A program made the translations under genes and the position numbers. A DNA stretch of 64,000 nucleotides from Semisulcospira habei. Lineage: Eukaryota; Mollusca; Gastropoda; Semisulcospiridae. The notes beneath the pieces are model-generated. The model was given only the letters and a program-made list of their open reading frames with translations. It was not told the origin of the DNA and made no database searches. The stretch spans positions 210,679,570 through 210,743,569 of the forward strand of contig BTPG01000003.1 of the NCBI GenBank assembly GCA_036245525.1, written 5' to 3'. Of this stretch, positions 35,150-46,454 are shown one piece after another. How positions within the stretch are numbered: the first letter of the stretch is position 1; the number at the start of each line of letters is the position of its first letter.

Positions 35150-35918
35150 CTCCCTGTGGTGACCCGGATTCCATCGTTTTCAACCGCGTCTACAGCATGA
35201 AGTAGTGCTATGGGCGTTCGCGGCCTCAGCAGATGATCTTGGGTGCTGAGATTGGCTAGTCGTATGTATCGCTGATGCCGGTTTGCGCTCACCAACGTGG
35301 GGATGACAACCAGACCGCCTGGGAGTGGGGTAGCCAACGGGGATGCATACAGAGGTCGGTGCTGTTGGACTCTTGTATTGCGGATGTTGATGAGTGAATT
35401 GGCTGGCACGCAGCATCCATCAGCAACTCGAGCTTGCCCGCGAACAGAGGATTTGTCCAAGTGAACTTCTCGGACGAATGCCTGAAATGCTGGTGGGAGG
35501 GCTGAAGGCTGTTGGGTTGAATTTTGCAGCTGGCTCAACGCATTCATTCCCAACAGAATTGGGGTCTCGTTCTTGCGCCGCCGGGTGACAGTGTCTTGTG
35601 GATCGTTCACTACAAGGAAAGGCACTGACTGCAGGCTGTCCTTCAACACTGCCAGACTGCACAAAATGATGCCTCTGTATGGAATTGCCTGGCCATTTGC
35701 AGCTCGAACAGTCAGGAAGCTCTCCGATTGCACTGGGATATGAGGCAAGTGGGTGTCCACCAACGATGATGTTACCGTGGACACTTCACTCCCAGTGTCA
35801 ATCAATGCCTGTCCTTGTTTGCCATCTACTTCCACCCTAACCACAGGGCAACGTCCAATGAGTCCCATGTACACTTCATTGGCCCCCGTTGTCTGGCTAC
35901 TGACAACGGGGGTTAGAA
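35150..35918 (-). pseudogene. Gypsy-type protease and linker (-1 frame after gag)
   Basis: Aspartic protease with the ALIDTGSEVS catalytic motif (near 35,800) and a later ILLGMNAL block equivalent to the conserved I-L-G-D/N helix. In retroelements it cleaves Gag-Pol. It has no start of its own near the gag end: the frame is open back through the slippery site at 35,919-35,925, so it is expressed by -1 frameshifting. It ends in a frameshift around 35,150, just before the RT. Confidence 0.85.
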
Positions 35919-35925
35919 GTTTCCC
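35855..35925 (-). promoter_or_regulatory. -1 ribosomal frameshift signal at gag-pol junction
   Basis: On the minus strand: slippery heptamer GGGAAAC (35,925-35,919) in the correct X-XXY-YYZ phase for the gag frame; 6-nt spacer TTCTAA that contains the gag stop (35,915-35,913); a perfect 11-bp stem CCCCCGTTGTC/GACAACGGGGG (35,912-35,902 and 35,893-35,883) with an 8-nt loop; then a second 7-bp stem CCAATGA/TCATTGG (35,882-35,876 and 35,861-35,855). The -1 frame is the protease frame and stays open. Confidence 0.85.
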
Positions 35926-36101
35926 TGGTTGGCAGAGTTACGGCTGGTGGTTTGGCTGGTGTTCGGAGGCTGGGGCGGTCTTGGTCGCTGACGATTGTGG
36001 TACCGCTCTTTAGCTGGGCACCCACTTTCTCTGTGTCCAGGCTGCTGGCACCAGAAACAAGCTCCCTGGAATGAGCGTGACGCATTTTCTGGTGTTCTCA
36101 T
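35913..36101 (-). pseudogene. Gypsy-type gag: CCHC zinc knuckle
   Basis: Nucleocapsid-like part with one knuckle CFWCQQPGHRESGC (C-x2-C-x4-H-x4-C), followed by a basic Arg/Pro/Gln-rich tail. It is in the same frame as the main gag block, separated from it by a TAA at 36,108-36,110. It stops at the TAA inside the frameshift signal. Confidence 0.85.
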
Positions 36102-36107
36102 CGTTGT

Positions 36108-36790
36108 TTACTGGTGCTGCAACAGCGCACGCAGTTCAGCCACTTGCGCTCGGAGGGCCTCGATCTCAGCGCCGGACTCAGCAGTGTGCATTTGAACACT
36201 AACACACCGCTCGCTGTCCTCGCGAGTCCACCGCAGCGCTTCGTCCACCATGTCCTGGAATGTGCTGGTTGGCCTGATTTGCAGGAACAGCCGCAAGGCA
36301 CCGTTTAGTTGAAAGTGTTCCCCGCTGACCAGCCGGTCCCTTAACATGGTGTCCGAGAGGGAGTTTGGTGTCAGTGCGTTGATTCTTGCCCCCAATCCAG
36401 CCAGAGTGTGTGCGTATGCCAGGATGTCTTCACCAGCACTCATCCTACAGGCGTAGAACGCAGCCATAAGCTCGCTATGTGACCTTTTATCACCAAAACG
36501 ATGGTCGAGGACCCTCAAAATGTCCTCCACCGTCTGTCTGTGCTCGGCTGGCCTGGACAAAACCTCCCGTTTAGCTGGGCCATCCAGCGAAGATAGTACC
36601 AGTCTTACTGCCGCCTGTGGTGAGGTTTGTCCATCCTGAAAACTCCGTCTGACTTCCTCTTGGAACTCCGTCCATGGGCAAGTTCCTTGTACCGCGGAAA
36701 ATCTGGGGAGTCTCACTGCTGGAGCAGCTTGCACGACGATACGTGCTGTCTGGCCTGCCACAGCATTTATCAGGACATGTCCCTGGCTGG
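36108..36790 (-). pseudogene. Gypsy-type gag: capsid-like region
   Basis: About 220 codons resembling the retrotransposon gag domain: PRFSAVQGTCPWTEFQEEV, LVLSSLDGPAKREVL, ILRVLDHRFGD, FYACRMSAGEDILAYAHTLA, DTMLRDRLVSG and LRLFLQIRP, ending in a short heptad-like AEIEALRAQVAELRALLQ. An ATG in another frame at 36,847-36,845 opens ~25 codons that stop just before this block, so the natural N-terminus is probably joined by a lost base. The in-frame GTG at 36,761 is not a real start. A TAA interrupts before the zinc knuckle. Confidence 0.75.
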
Positions 36791-36902
36791 CTTGGTGTCA
36801 ACAGCCTGCTGAGGGACTGCATCTTGTTGGTTTCCATCATTCTCCATATTGATGTTGTTTTAGTCGCCCTCTCCATGCTGTTTTAGACTTCTTTACCCCG
36901 AT

Positions 36903-36920
36903 CCTTTGCACGCAGTGCCA
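36903..36920 (-). promoter_or_regulatory. candidate primer-binding site
   Basis: Two bases inside the 5' LTR the minus strand reads TGGCACTGCGTGCAAAGG. TGG complements the universal tRNA 3' CCA end, and the distance fits Gypsy-type elements. I cannot name the tRNA from memory. Confidence 0.65.
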
Positions 36921-38481
36921 GATGTGAACTTGTGTGCACCCGGTGTTTGTGGGTGAATTAGGTTGGGGAATATAAGAAGCTGAAGCAGAGGTCGCGTTGA
37001 CGTACTTTATTTGTCGTTTATCAAATAGCAGAAAAACAGCACCTAGGACAAATACAACAAAACATTATCAGAAATGGTACCGGAAAGTTGCATCATACAA
37101 ATACTGTATTCACTAAATGAACCAACTTATTAATTTGAGTCATAACTAAGGCTGAAACGTCATGTTGGCACTAAATTGTAATTAAAGCCAAAAGATCAAC
37201 ATAAGGCATCACATAATCATCAAAGATACACATGATCAACCATACCACACATCATGATATTAAATGGCAACGAAGCATGAAATCAGCATGCAAATCAGGG
37301 CATTTAAGACATCATGACCATAGAGTAAGCAAATCATACGAACGCTACCAGTAACCGAACATGTAGTGAAATGGGAAACGGCTACAATGCAACATATAGC
37401 AGGTGCAACCATTTATCTCTATAAATATATAGTCTTTCCTAAGTATATAATGTAACATAAACACAACAGTCCTTTTGATCGCTTTTATAACAAACACAAT
37501 CATACGCATCCAGCGACACATAACAACAAACTAGGTAGCATGTACTCGCATCACTTTCAACCAACCCACTTTGTACTTCTGGTTCCGCAGTCATACACAG
37601 ACTCTCACTCATCCATAAAATGGGTACACTAGGGACAGGGACACTTGTGCGCGCACAGTCATCCTACTTACTAGCATTCACACCACGTTCATACATAACA
37701 TCCCTACTCAGACCTAGCTATATACACAGCACAACACATCACATACATTCCTTGGGCACAATCAGGTGGGAAGAGATGTCACTGACACACTTAAATCAAT
37801 AGTCACTCATTCAGTGTGTCAGTGTAACACAGAACAAAGGAGGAGATAGGCAGAAAACTTAAGTGTAGGGTGTGGCTTACTTGCATGTGCAAAAGTAGTT
37901 ACCTAAGTCCATGCAAAAAGCAACAATAATAGACCTAATGCAAACAGGCATCAACATGCAAAGCAAAGTAACCTCAATAAACAAATCAAAAGAATACGTC
38001 AAACGATATAGTATAAACAAACAGAAAGTTCAAGGCAGGGAGAGAGAAAGGAAAGAAAAGAATAATGTGTTGTACACAACTAGTGGCCACAGGAAATACT
38101 GTGTGTTGTTCCTGTGATTCCGGACCCAATGGCACCAGGTCATAGAATGCAGTATAACAGACCAACTCAGCATCATGATTATCTGACAGCGCAACAGGTT
38201 TAGATAGTGTGTCAATCTGCGATTCCGGACCCCATGGCACCAGGCCACAGGATGCAAAATCACAGACTAGCACAGATGTCACACGACCTAGTGCACTATA
38301 AGCTCATGTGTTGGTCTGCAATTCCAGACCCAACGACACCAGGCTGCAGGATACAAAATCACAGACTAACACTACACTGGAATTACTAAGTGACGCATAA
38401 TGGCCAAACACTGTGTCAATCTGCAATCTCGGACCAAACGACACTAGGCCGCATGATGCAGAATCCCAGATCGACACAACA

Positions 38482-38596
<115 letters not shown>

Positions 38597-39385
38597 AAAG
38601 CTGCATCTTAAAACATGAACAATTATCGTGACATCAAGAGTGTGGATCCGGACCTTAAGAACATTTTACTAAAACGGGCTGCCGGTGCCTTTAATCCCCA
38701 GTCACATAATATACGTATAAGGGGCGCCATGTGCGCATATGTCAAACTCTCTAATAACTACTATGCACTTAATCCGTAGAGAAAAGGATTATTTCACGGA
38801 AGTGGGCAACCGACTACCCAGAAAATCAGCGAGTGTTGCCACTTGTTGTAACAAAATAAAAGCCGTGGCTAGTTAGTTGAATGTATTTAACGTTAAAATC
38901 AAACACTGCCGATCATACACTAAATTTGAAAAGGTAGAAATCGGTCGCGTTACTCTGCTCGACCCAATGTAAACATGCAGATGACAAATAGTGGGTCAAA
39001 GGTCAGACCAAGATGGCTGTCCATTTTAGCACCTCGTGACGTCACACGTGTTGCCTGAGAGTGGAATTCACGGGGAACTAAGCACGACAAGGTAAGAAAG
39101 GATAGCAGCGGCAAGAAAGCCCAATTAAACATGAAATAAAATGCATCAAGCACACAATACAAATAATGTATCGAAATCATATCTCAAAACAAACATTCGA
39201 TGGCAAATCAAACCAACAAATGAATGAAGTAAAACAACAAGCACTGCCAAAACATCTTCGATCAGTACAAGTCTGTAGAACAATCAAGCGAGCATAACAA
39301 TAGCTGTCCTGTTGTTTTGCCCTGGTACAGATCTAAATACCTCCTTCATAAACTCGGAGTGCCACAAACAAAATTGGCACAGAGC

Positions 39386-39467
39386 CAGCAAAGCGGAATG
39401 AAAACAGTGTGCATCATACTGCACTGAATTGATCACTCAGTCCTACCTCTCTCTTCCTTCAACTTTC
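39386..39467. other. 82-bp LTR indel
   Basis: Between 'ggcacagagc' and 'agttgaccagcc' this LTR has 82 extra bases; the other LTR joins them directly at ~30,217. A short 'cag' microhomology borders it. A deletion in the 3' LTR or an insertion here are both possible. Confidence 0.75.
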
Positions 39468-40012
39468 AGTTGACCAGCCACAAGAGTCATAAATTCAGTG
39501 GATAATCTGGCACTGAAAATATGTTACTCCACAGCAAAGGAAACTAGCACTTAGACGTCAGGCGAAATGGGAACAAGGTTTTTCAAAACAAAGTAGCGAA
39601 GCAACTTGTTGCGATCGTATCAAAGAAGGGCCGCTAATGGCCGACTGTCAGACACAGGGCAAAACCGACAAGCTAGCTCGTAAATTCTTCATCAGTTCCA
39701 ATAACCAGCCTGTCGATAGAATAACATCATTCATCAATGCACAATGTAACAAGAATATAAATTACAGATATCCCAGTGGAGATACGGTTGAAGATAAGCT
39801 CAGTGATGGCTCAGAGTGGTAGTAGCTATACTGTCAGTGGGGCGACTCTTAGGACAAAGACTTCCCGCTCTGGCACTGACCGGCTTAAATACTCTGCGAG
39901 CGAACTGCAAAGAGAGCAACTCGGCGCGGACCAAGAAACGGTTCCAGACAGACCGAAAAATGGGCAAATCTGTGCTTCTTTCTCTCTTGGCTTGACTTCG
40001 CGAACGAAGATT

Positions 40013-42165
40013 TTATAGGAGTTGCCCACGACGTCTGCAGGCTTGTTCGTGGCTGCGGAGGCCAATCCGAGACAGGCAGGTTCGACCGCAGTGGCTGCAG
40101 GGGAAGGTATGGCCAGGGTTCTGAGCTGCGGCATCTCTGTTTTTTCTCCTGAGCCGCTTGTCCTTAAGGCTAGCTCTGTGAGAGTCCTCAAAGGAGACAG
40201 CTGCCTTGTAAATGGTGGAGCGCCAGGTGTCACGGTCCGCAGCAAGCGAAGACCACTGGTGGTGGTCGATTTGGCAGGCACTAAGTGACTTCTTGAGACA
40301 GTCTTTGTATCTCTTCTTTGGTGCCCCTCTGTCACGGTGTCCAGTAGCAAGCTCGCCGAACAGGGTGATCTTTGGTAGGCGATGATCCTCCATCCTGGAG
40401 ACATGCCCCGCCCAGCGGAGCTGTGTCCGCAGCAGCAAAGCCTCGATGCTCACAGTTTCAGCCTGTTCAAGGACCTCGACGTTGGTGACATAGTCACTCC
40501 AGTGAATGCCCAGGATGGTACGCAGGCAGCGCTGGTGGAAGCGTTCGAGGAGTCGTAGTTGGTTGCGGTAGAGGGCCCAAGACTCGGAACCATACAGCAG
40601 GGTGGTGAGGACCACAGCTCTGTACACGCTGATCTTGGTGCCTGTTTTCAGCTGTTGATTGTGCCACACCCGCTTGAAAAGTCGCCCGAAAGCGCTGTTC
40701 GCTTTTGCCAGCCTGCTGTCAAGCTCCTTGTCCAGCTTGGCGTCCGACGTGATAATGCAGCCAAGGTAAGTAAACTGGTGCACTGACTTTAGTTCAGACT
40801 CGCCAATGGTGATGTGAGGAGGGCGATACACTGTCTTGGGTGCCGGCTGATGGAGGACCTCTGTCTTTTTCAGACTGACCTCGAGTCCAAAGAGCTGGGC
40901 AGCATCTGCGAAGCAAGACGTGATGCGCTGCAGGGCTCTCTCTGTGTGTGCAACGAGGGCAGCATCATCAGCAAAAAGCAGCTCACGAATCAGTTGGTCT
41001 AGGGTTTTCGTGTGGGCCTGCAGTCGTCTAAGGTTGAACAGGCTGCCATCGAGACGATACCTGATGTACACTGCATCGTCATCATCGAGGTCCACTGTGG
41101 CCTGCTTCAACATCATGCTAAAAAAGATGGTGAAGAGGGTCGGTGCCAGCACGCAGCCCTGCTTTACGCCGTTGAGAATAGGGAATGGTTCTGAGAGATC
41201 ATTGTTGAGTCTGACCTGGCCTTGCTGGTCCTCATGTAGCTGGACAATCATGTTGAGGAACTTTGGGGGACAGCCAAGTCGCTCCAGGATCTGCCACATG
41301 CCTTGCCTGCTCACAGTGTCGAACGCTTTTGTTAGGTCGACAAATGTTACGTACAGCCCTTTGTTCTGCTCGCGGCACTTCTCCTGTAGCTGTCTCAGCA
41401 CAAAGACCATATCGGTGGTGCTCCTGTTTGCTCTGAAGCCACACTGGCCCTCTGGGAGTTGGTCTTCAGCGATGGCAGGTACCAGCCGATTCAGGAGCAG
41501 CCTTGCAAGGATTTTCCCAGCAATGGACAGCAGGGTAATTCCCCGATAGTTGGAACAGTCAGACTTCTCGCCTTTGTTCTTGTACAGGGTGATAACGACT
41601 GCATCACGGAGATCTTTTGGTAGTGTTCCTTCCTTTCAGCAGCAGAGAAAGAGGTCATGGAGCTTGTTGTGCAGTGCTGTGCCTCCATGTTTCCAGATCT
41701 CTGGCGGTATTCCATCAATGCCTGCTGCTTTGCCACTCTTGAGCTGGTGGATGGCTGTGAGGGTCTCTTCAGCGGTGGGCGGTTCGTCCAATTCAACCTT
41801 TACTGGGAGGTGTGGGATTTGTAGGATGACTGCTTCTTGAACAGTGCGCTCAGCGCTGAAGAGGCTCTGAAAGTATTCCGACCAGCGGTTCAAGATGGAA
41901 GTATTATCTGTGAGGAGTGCCTGGCCATTCGCGCTTCGCAGGGGACTTTGTACCAGGTGCCTGGGGCCATACACTGCTTTCAGTGCTTCGTAGAAGCCCC
42001 TGTAGTCACCATTGTCAGCATAAAGCTGGGTCCTCTGTGCAAGTCTGGTCCACCACTCATTCTGGAGATCTCTGAGCTTGCGCTGGAGACTGCTGCAGAC
42101 GAGGCGGAAGGCAGACTTCTTCACAGGGCAGGAAGGCTGGGCTAGGTGGGCCTGATGGGCGGCTC
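40013..42165 (-). pseudogene. LINE-A3 reverse transcriptase with one stop
   Basis: RT frame of the same family as 16,504-18,615, in one register from ~42,124 to 40,013. It is broken only by a TGA at ~41,636 where LINE-A1 encodes Trp in LFLCCWEEGT. FADDAALVAHTE and the terminal CSHCGRTC...RSHEQAC finger are intact. The downstream 465-codon part keeps all catalytic residues. Confidence 0.85.
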
Positions 42166-42183
42166 TTTTTTTTTTTTTTTTTT

Positions 42184-43250
42184 GCTAGGTGTTCCTGGAT
42201 CTCTACATCGTTTTCGTCAAACCAGTCTTTGTTCTTCTTTCTGGCGAAACCCAAGACTTCTGCAGAGGATTTTGCAATAGCAGTTTTCAGTTGTTCCCAA
42301 AGTGTTTCAGGGGAGGAGTCTACTGGGTCCGCTGTGTCTTTGAGCCTGCGCTGTAAATCTGTCTGAAAGGCAGCTTTCACATCGTCACGCTGAAGGCTGG
42401 CAACGTCAAGCTTTTTCTTGGGGGGCCCCCATTTCTTGGGTTTTGGCTTGAAGTGGAGCCTGAGTTTGCAGCGGACAAGGCGGTGGTCAGTGTGGCACTC
42501 TGCGCTGGGCATCACTCTGGTGAGGAGGACGTCACTGCGGTCCCTCTGACGCACTAGGACATAGTCGATAAGGTGCCAGTGTTTGGAGCGAGGATGCATC
42601 CAGGTGGTCTTTCGACTGTCCTTTTGCTGAAAAGTAGTGTTGGTGATGACCAGTTGCTGCTCCGCACAGAACTCCAACAGTAGGCGGCCATTGTCATTGC
42701 AGTTCCCCACGCCATGCTTGCCGAGGACTCCTTTCCAGGCTTCAGAGTCCTGGCCCACTCTGGCGTTGAAGTCGCCAAGGATGATGACTTTGTCGTCTGC
42801 AGGGGTACTCTGTAGGAGGCTGCGCAGGTCAGTGTAAAACTTGTCCTTTTCAGCAGGCTCTGCCAGGAGGGTTGGGGAGTACACACTGAGAAGGTTGACG
42901 TGCTGCTGGTGTCTCAGTGGGAGGCGCATGGACATGATGCGGTCTGAGTGGCCCGTTGGTAGGTTTTCCAGCTTAGTCGCAATGGATGTCTTGACCATGA
43001 AACCCACGCCTGAAAGCCGTCTTTCTGATGCAGGCCTGCCTGACCAGTAGAGGGTGTACCCAGCACCAAGTTCTTGGAGGCTGCCTTCGTCCGGAAGGCG
43101 TACTTCGCTGAGCGCGGCGATGTCGATGTTTAACCTCCGCAATTCATGGGCAATGAGGGCGGAGCGACGTTCAGGGCGTCCGCTGTCTGCTTTGTCGAGC
43201 ATGGTTCGGACGTTCCAGCATGCTACGTTGAGTCCGGTCGTGGTCGTCAT
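42184..43250 (-). pseudogene. LINE-A3 endonuclease domain
   Basis: Starts at a true ATG (43,250). A complete AP-type endonuclease follows: NVACWNVRTM (catalytic Asn), ALSEVRLPDEG (catalytic Glu), GVGFMVK, LLSVYSPT, LGDFNARVG, and TDHRLVRCKLRL (Asp-His). The domain is open through to DWFDENDV and EHLAKKK, then an 18-base A-run (T-run 42,166-42,183 on the plus strand) throws the frame off and it stops at 42,057. LINE-A1 has only 8 A at the same place. The enzyme itself looks intact, but the fusion to RT is broken. Confidence 0.85.
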
Positions 43251-43925
43251 GAGAGTGGATCCGTTATTCTTTCTTGTTTTTTGACCGCAGGAGAAGATGC
43301 CCGTTGACCGCGGCTAGCCAACTGGGGTTGCGAGGGGACGAGCTTTGGTTAGGCCACCTTTTCTAGGCCCCTCTCCGTGTGGAGCAAGCAGTGCTGTCCC
43401 TAGAGAAGGCTGCTTGGTCGTTCAGGGTGTGCCGAGTGATGTTGTCATCCCCAGGTCAACATCAGGCGACCAATATCCTGAACCGCCTGCATGCAGGTTT
43501 GAGACTGCGGCTTCCAGTGACATCTTTCACCTGCCGTTTCGCCCCTCGCCCGTCGCTACAGGACTTGGAATGGTCAGTGTCATGGTCCGTGGACGTTTCC
43601 TAAAGCCTGCGCGGTGGAGCTTTTTGGTGGAGTGCAGTGTGCGCAGTACTGGCCCCACCCTTTAAACCCTTGGTTCATCTGCCATGGCCTAGCAAGCTGG
43701 GACGATGGCATCGAAGTCCTCGGGTCGTAGGTTTTATATCAGACTGTCCTTGTCCTAGTCTCTGGCTCAAAAGCCTTCCCCGGAGACACGGGGGCTTTGA
43801 TGTCAGGGGTTTCCTCCCTTAGCCTTTCCGCAGCCAAGCGGCCAGGCCTGAAAGGCAGCAGGCGACTCGTGGAGGGCGGGGTCGTCTATGTCCCGTGCAG
43901 ATGTGAACATCTGCCCACTGCCCAG
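43251..43925 (-). promoter_or_regulatory. LINE-A 5' UTR, likely internal promoter region
   Basis: GC-rich non-coding leader beginning ctgggcagtgggcagatgtt. An 8-bp inverted repeat, gcagatgt/acatctgc, lies within its first 30 bases. LINEs usually hold their promoter in this region; no specific motif is proven here. Confidence 0.5.
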
Positions 43926-44451
43926 TGTGCTTCTTAGGTACTACAAAAAGAGCCATAACTCAATAATTATCACAAAGGCTTCGGGTTTTAAGCAAAAGAC
44001 AGGAAATATGAATAGCTACTAGCTACCATAGCTATATTTTAGAGGGACGTCCCAGGAATTTATTATTAAATTTTAAAATGGGCTAAGAGAGCTCATTGAA
44101 ATTTGTAAAAGTAAGAAAATCGCTAATTGAACTATGGTGGTCATAAAATCACTAAACACAGAGCATATGAGTAGAAGGGGAGTTGCATGAGGAAACTGAT
44201 GTGAGTTATGGATTCTCGATCGGTAAAGCCGTTAAAAAGTTATAGAGGCTAGAACATGGACTCACTAACACAACTTTTAGAGTACTACAAAATGACTAGC
44301 TGACTGACTCTACTAGGCTGGGTTGTAGCCCCTGGCTAAGCGTGGGTAGAACAAAGGCTAAGAGACTTGGGTGGCCAGAGGGTAAAGGTATAAAAAAAAA
44401 AAAAAACACATCATAGCGTCTCAGCTGGAGGGACCGCATCAGCCGGTTACA

Positions 44452-44597
44452 ATAACATTACGCCTAAACCCATACAGCTAACATAACATACATCCTAAAC
44501 AAAAATAACGAACATAACATACACTATAACCCCAAACAGCTAACATAACATACATCCTAAACACAAATAGATAACATACCATACCATACATCTTAAA
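44452..44597 (+). repeat. ~31-bp minisatellite, island 2
   Basis: Directly continues island 1 across the Gypsy insertion with the same unit and phase. Confidence 0.85.
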
Positions 44598-44754
44598 TTA
44601 TTATTATTATTTTTATTATTTATTTGTTTTTGTTTTTGTTTTTTTGGTCCATTATGTGCATTTTGATTTCCCACCTTTTGAACTTTGGGTGTTTCGATGT
44701 TCTTTGCATGCATTTTTTTCATTTACATAATTGTGTGTGTATGTGTGTGTGTGT

Positions 44755-44802
<48 letters not shown>

Positions 44803-45157
44803 ATGTGTTTGTATGCATGTGCGTGTGTGTGTGTGTGTAAGTGCATGTGATTCTGTGAGTGTGCGCGTGAGTATACATGTTTGTGTTTGTGCGTATGTGT
44901 GCATAGTCATATGTGTGTGGTATACATGTATATAGTTTCATTTGTCGTTAGGCTTGATTCTGTATTTCTTTCAATTTTCCTGTTTTGACATGCATGTATA
45001 TTTTTTTAAATATTTGTTATGTGCGTTGTATGACTGTGAACTGTATTTTTACATTTTTTTCTATGGAAATTGCACCTCACTGTTGCTCTAGGGGAGAGGG
45101 GGGGGGTGGAGGTCGTGTGAGTGTGTGTATGCGTGTTGTGTAGTGTGTGTGTGCGTT

Positions 45158-45204
<47 letters not shown>

Positions 45205-45469
45205 GTGTGTTGCAGTATGTGCGTGTGTCTCTGTGTGTATGTGTGTGGTGTAGAATGTGTGTGTGTGTGATGTAGAGAGTCAGTATTTGTGCCTGTGAGC
45301 TTTTATTTACTTTCGTGTGAAACTGCTGTTTTGTTTGTGATAGTGTTCAATGGTAGTTCTTAGCTTAATGGTAGTAACGGCAAGTTTGAAAATTGGTCCT
45401 GTTACCAAATACTTCTACCGTTATAAAATAATGGTACATTGTTCATTGTTCATTGTTCGTTGTTCATTG
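44598..45469. other. insertion in the minisatellite: T-rich, (GT)n, (ATTGTTC)n
   Basis: About 870 bp with no relation to the array: T-rich start, long (GT)n at 44,732-44,846 and 45,153-45,200, and an end of repeated cattgtt units. A short tacatc lies at both edges (possible TSD). It may be a retroposon with a heptanucleotide tail. No coding content; the Cys/Val and His/Thr frames are artefacts. Confidence 0.5.
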
Positions 45470-46047
45470 TACATCCGAAACCCAAATAGATAACATAACA
45501 TACAGCCTAATCCCGAATAGCTAACACAACATACAGCCTAAACCCAAATAAATAGCATACAATACATCCTAAACCCAAATAGGTAACATAACAAACAGCC
45601 TAATCCCGAGTAGCTAGCACAATATTCAGCCTAAACCCAAATAAATAACATAACATACAGCCTAAACTCAAATAGCTAACATAACATACACCCTAAACCC
45701 AAATAGCTAGCATAACATACATTCTAAACCCAAACAGCTAACATAGCATACATCCTAAACCCAAATAACTAACATAACATATGTCCTAAATCCAAATAGC
45801 TAACACAACATAGAGGTTAAACTCAAATAACTAACATAACACATCACCTTAAACCAAAATAGCTAACAAAACATACATCCTAAACCCAAATAGCTGCATA
45901 ACATACATTCTAAACAAAAACAGCTAACATTAACATCCATCCTGAACCCAAACAGTTAACACAACATACATCCTACACCCAAATAGCTAACATAACATAC
46001 ATCCTAAACCCAAATAGCTAACTTAACATACAGACTAAACCCAAATA
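45470..46047 (+). repeat. ~31-bp minisatellite, island 3 (largest)
   Basis: About 18 degenerate units of the same 30-31-bp repeat. No spacer-repeat alternation, so not a CRISPR array. Confidence 0.9.
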
Positions 46048-46454
46048 AGAATAAGAGTACTTTATTATCTCGAAAAGAGAAGCCCCCACCCGGGTCTGCC
46101 CTGGGGGACTTGGGTGGGGTTAACTACTTTTTAGTTCCCAGGGTCACCCTGGTCAGCCCCACAGGGTGGGTTTTTCCCTCTATTCTGGGGCATGTGTTTC
46201 TGTCTACCCTTGGTCCATTCACCTGTATTTTCCTTTTTTAAATTCTCCCTACTGTCTGCGCTGCTTGTAGCTCTTGATATTGGATGTGTGTTGCTAAATG
46301 GTCTTAGCTTTATTTAGGCCCCATGTCGTAGGTTTATTTAACGTATTGGACCGGCTGGCGACATACATTCGATGTTCTGTTTAGATTTTTTTCACAAGCA
46401 GTGCATGCACGTCCTGAGAAAGTCTTGTTGCTGTCGGGACGTTAAGTAATATAC
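46048..46454 (+). mobile_element. dispersed repeat R4, copy 2 (split by an LTR)
   Basis: Opposite orientation to 21,537-21,960. A ~35-bp preface (taagagtactttattatct-like) precedes it. Its 3' end, gttaagtaatatac, is interrupted here; the missing (AATC)n tail resumes at 48,686-48,701. Confidence 0.7.

Larger units (their letters stand above)
39981..43925 (-). mobile_element. LINE-A, copy 3 (near full length)
   Basis: 3,945-bp insertion in the 5' LTR. TSD tgtgcttctt at 39,971-39,980 and 43,926-43,935; the other LTR has the empty site at ~30,721-30,732. It shows the full family layout: 675-bp 5' UTR (43,925-43,251), one endonuclease-RT frame and a 3' end ...gtcaagccaagagaga. There is no ORF1. 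It is the best reference copy in this window. Confidence 0.9.

Noticed and set aside
42554..42886. 110-codon second frame within the LINE-A endonuclease (also 15,753-16,085)
   Set aside because: Overlaps the endonuclease in another frame; Ser/Thr/Trp-rich shadow with no motif.
45470..46047. CRISPR-like array of ~31-bp repeats
   Set aside because: Units are directly abutting with no unique spacers, are degenerate, and lie in a eukaryotic repeat nest. It is a minisatellite.
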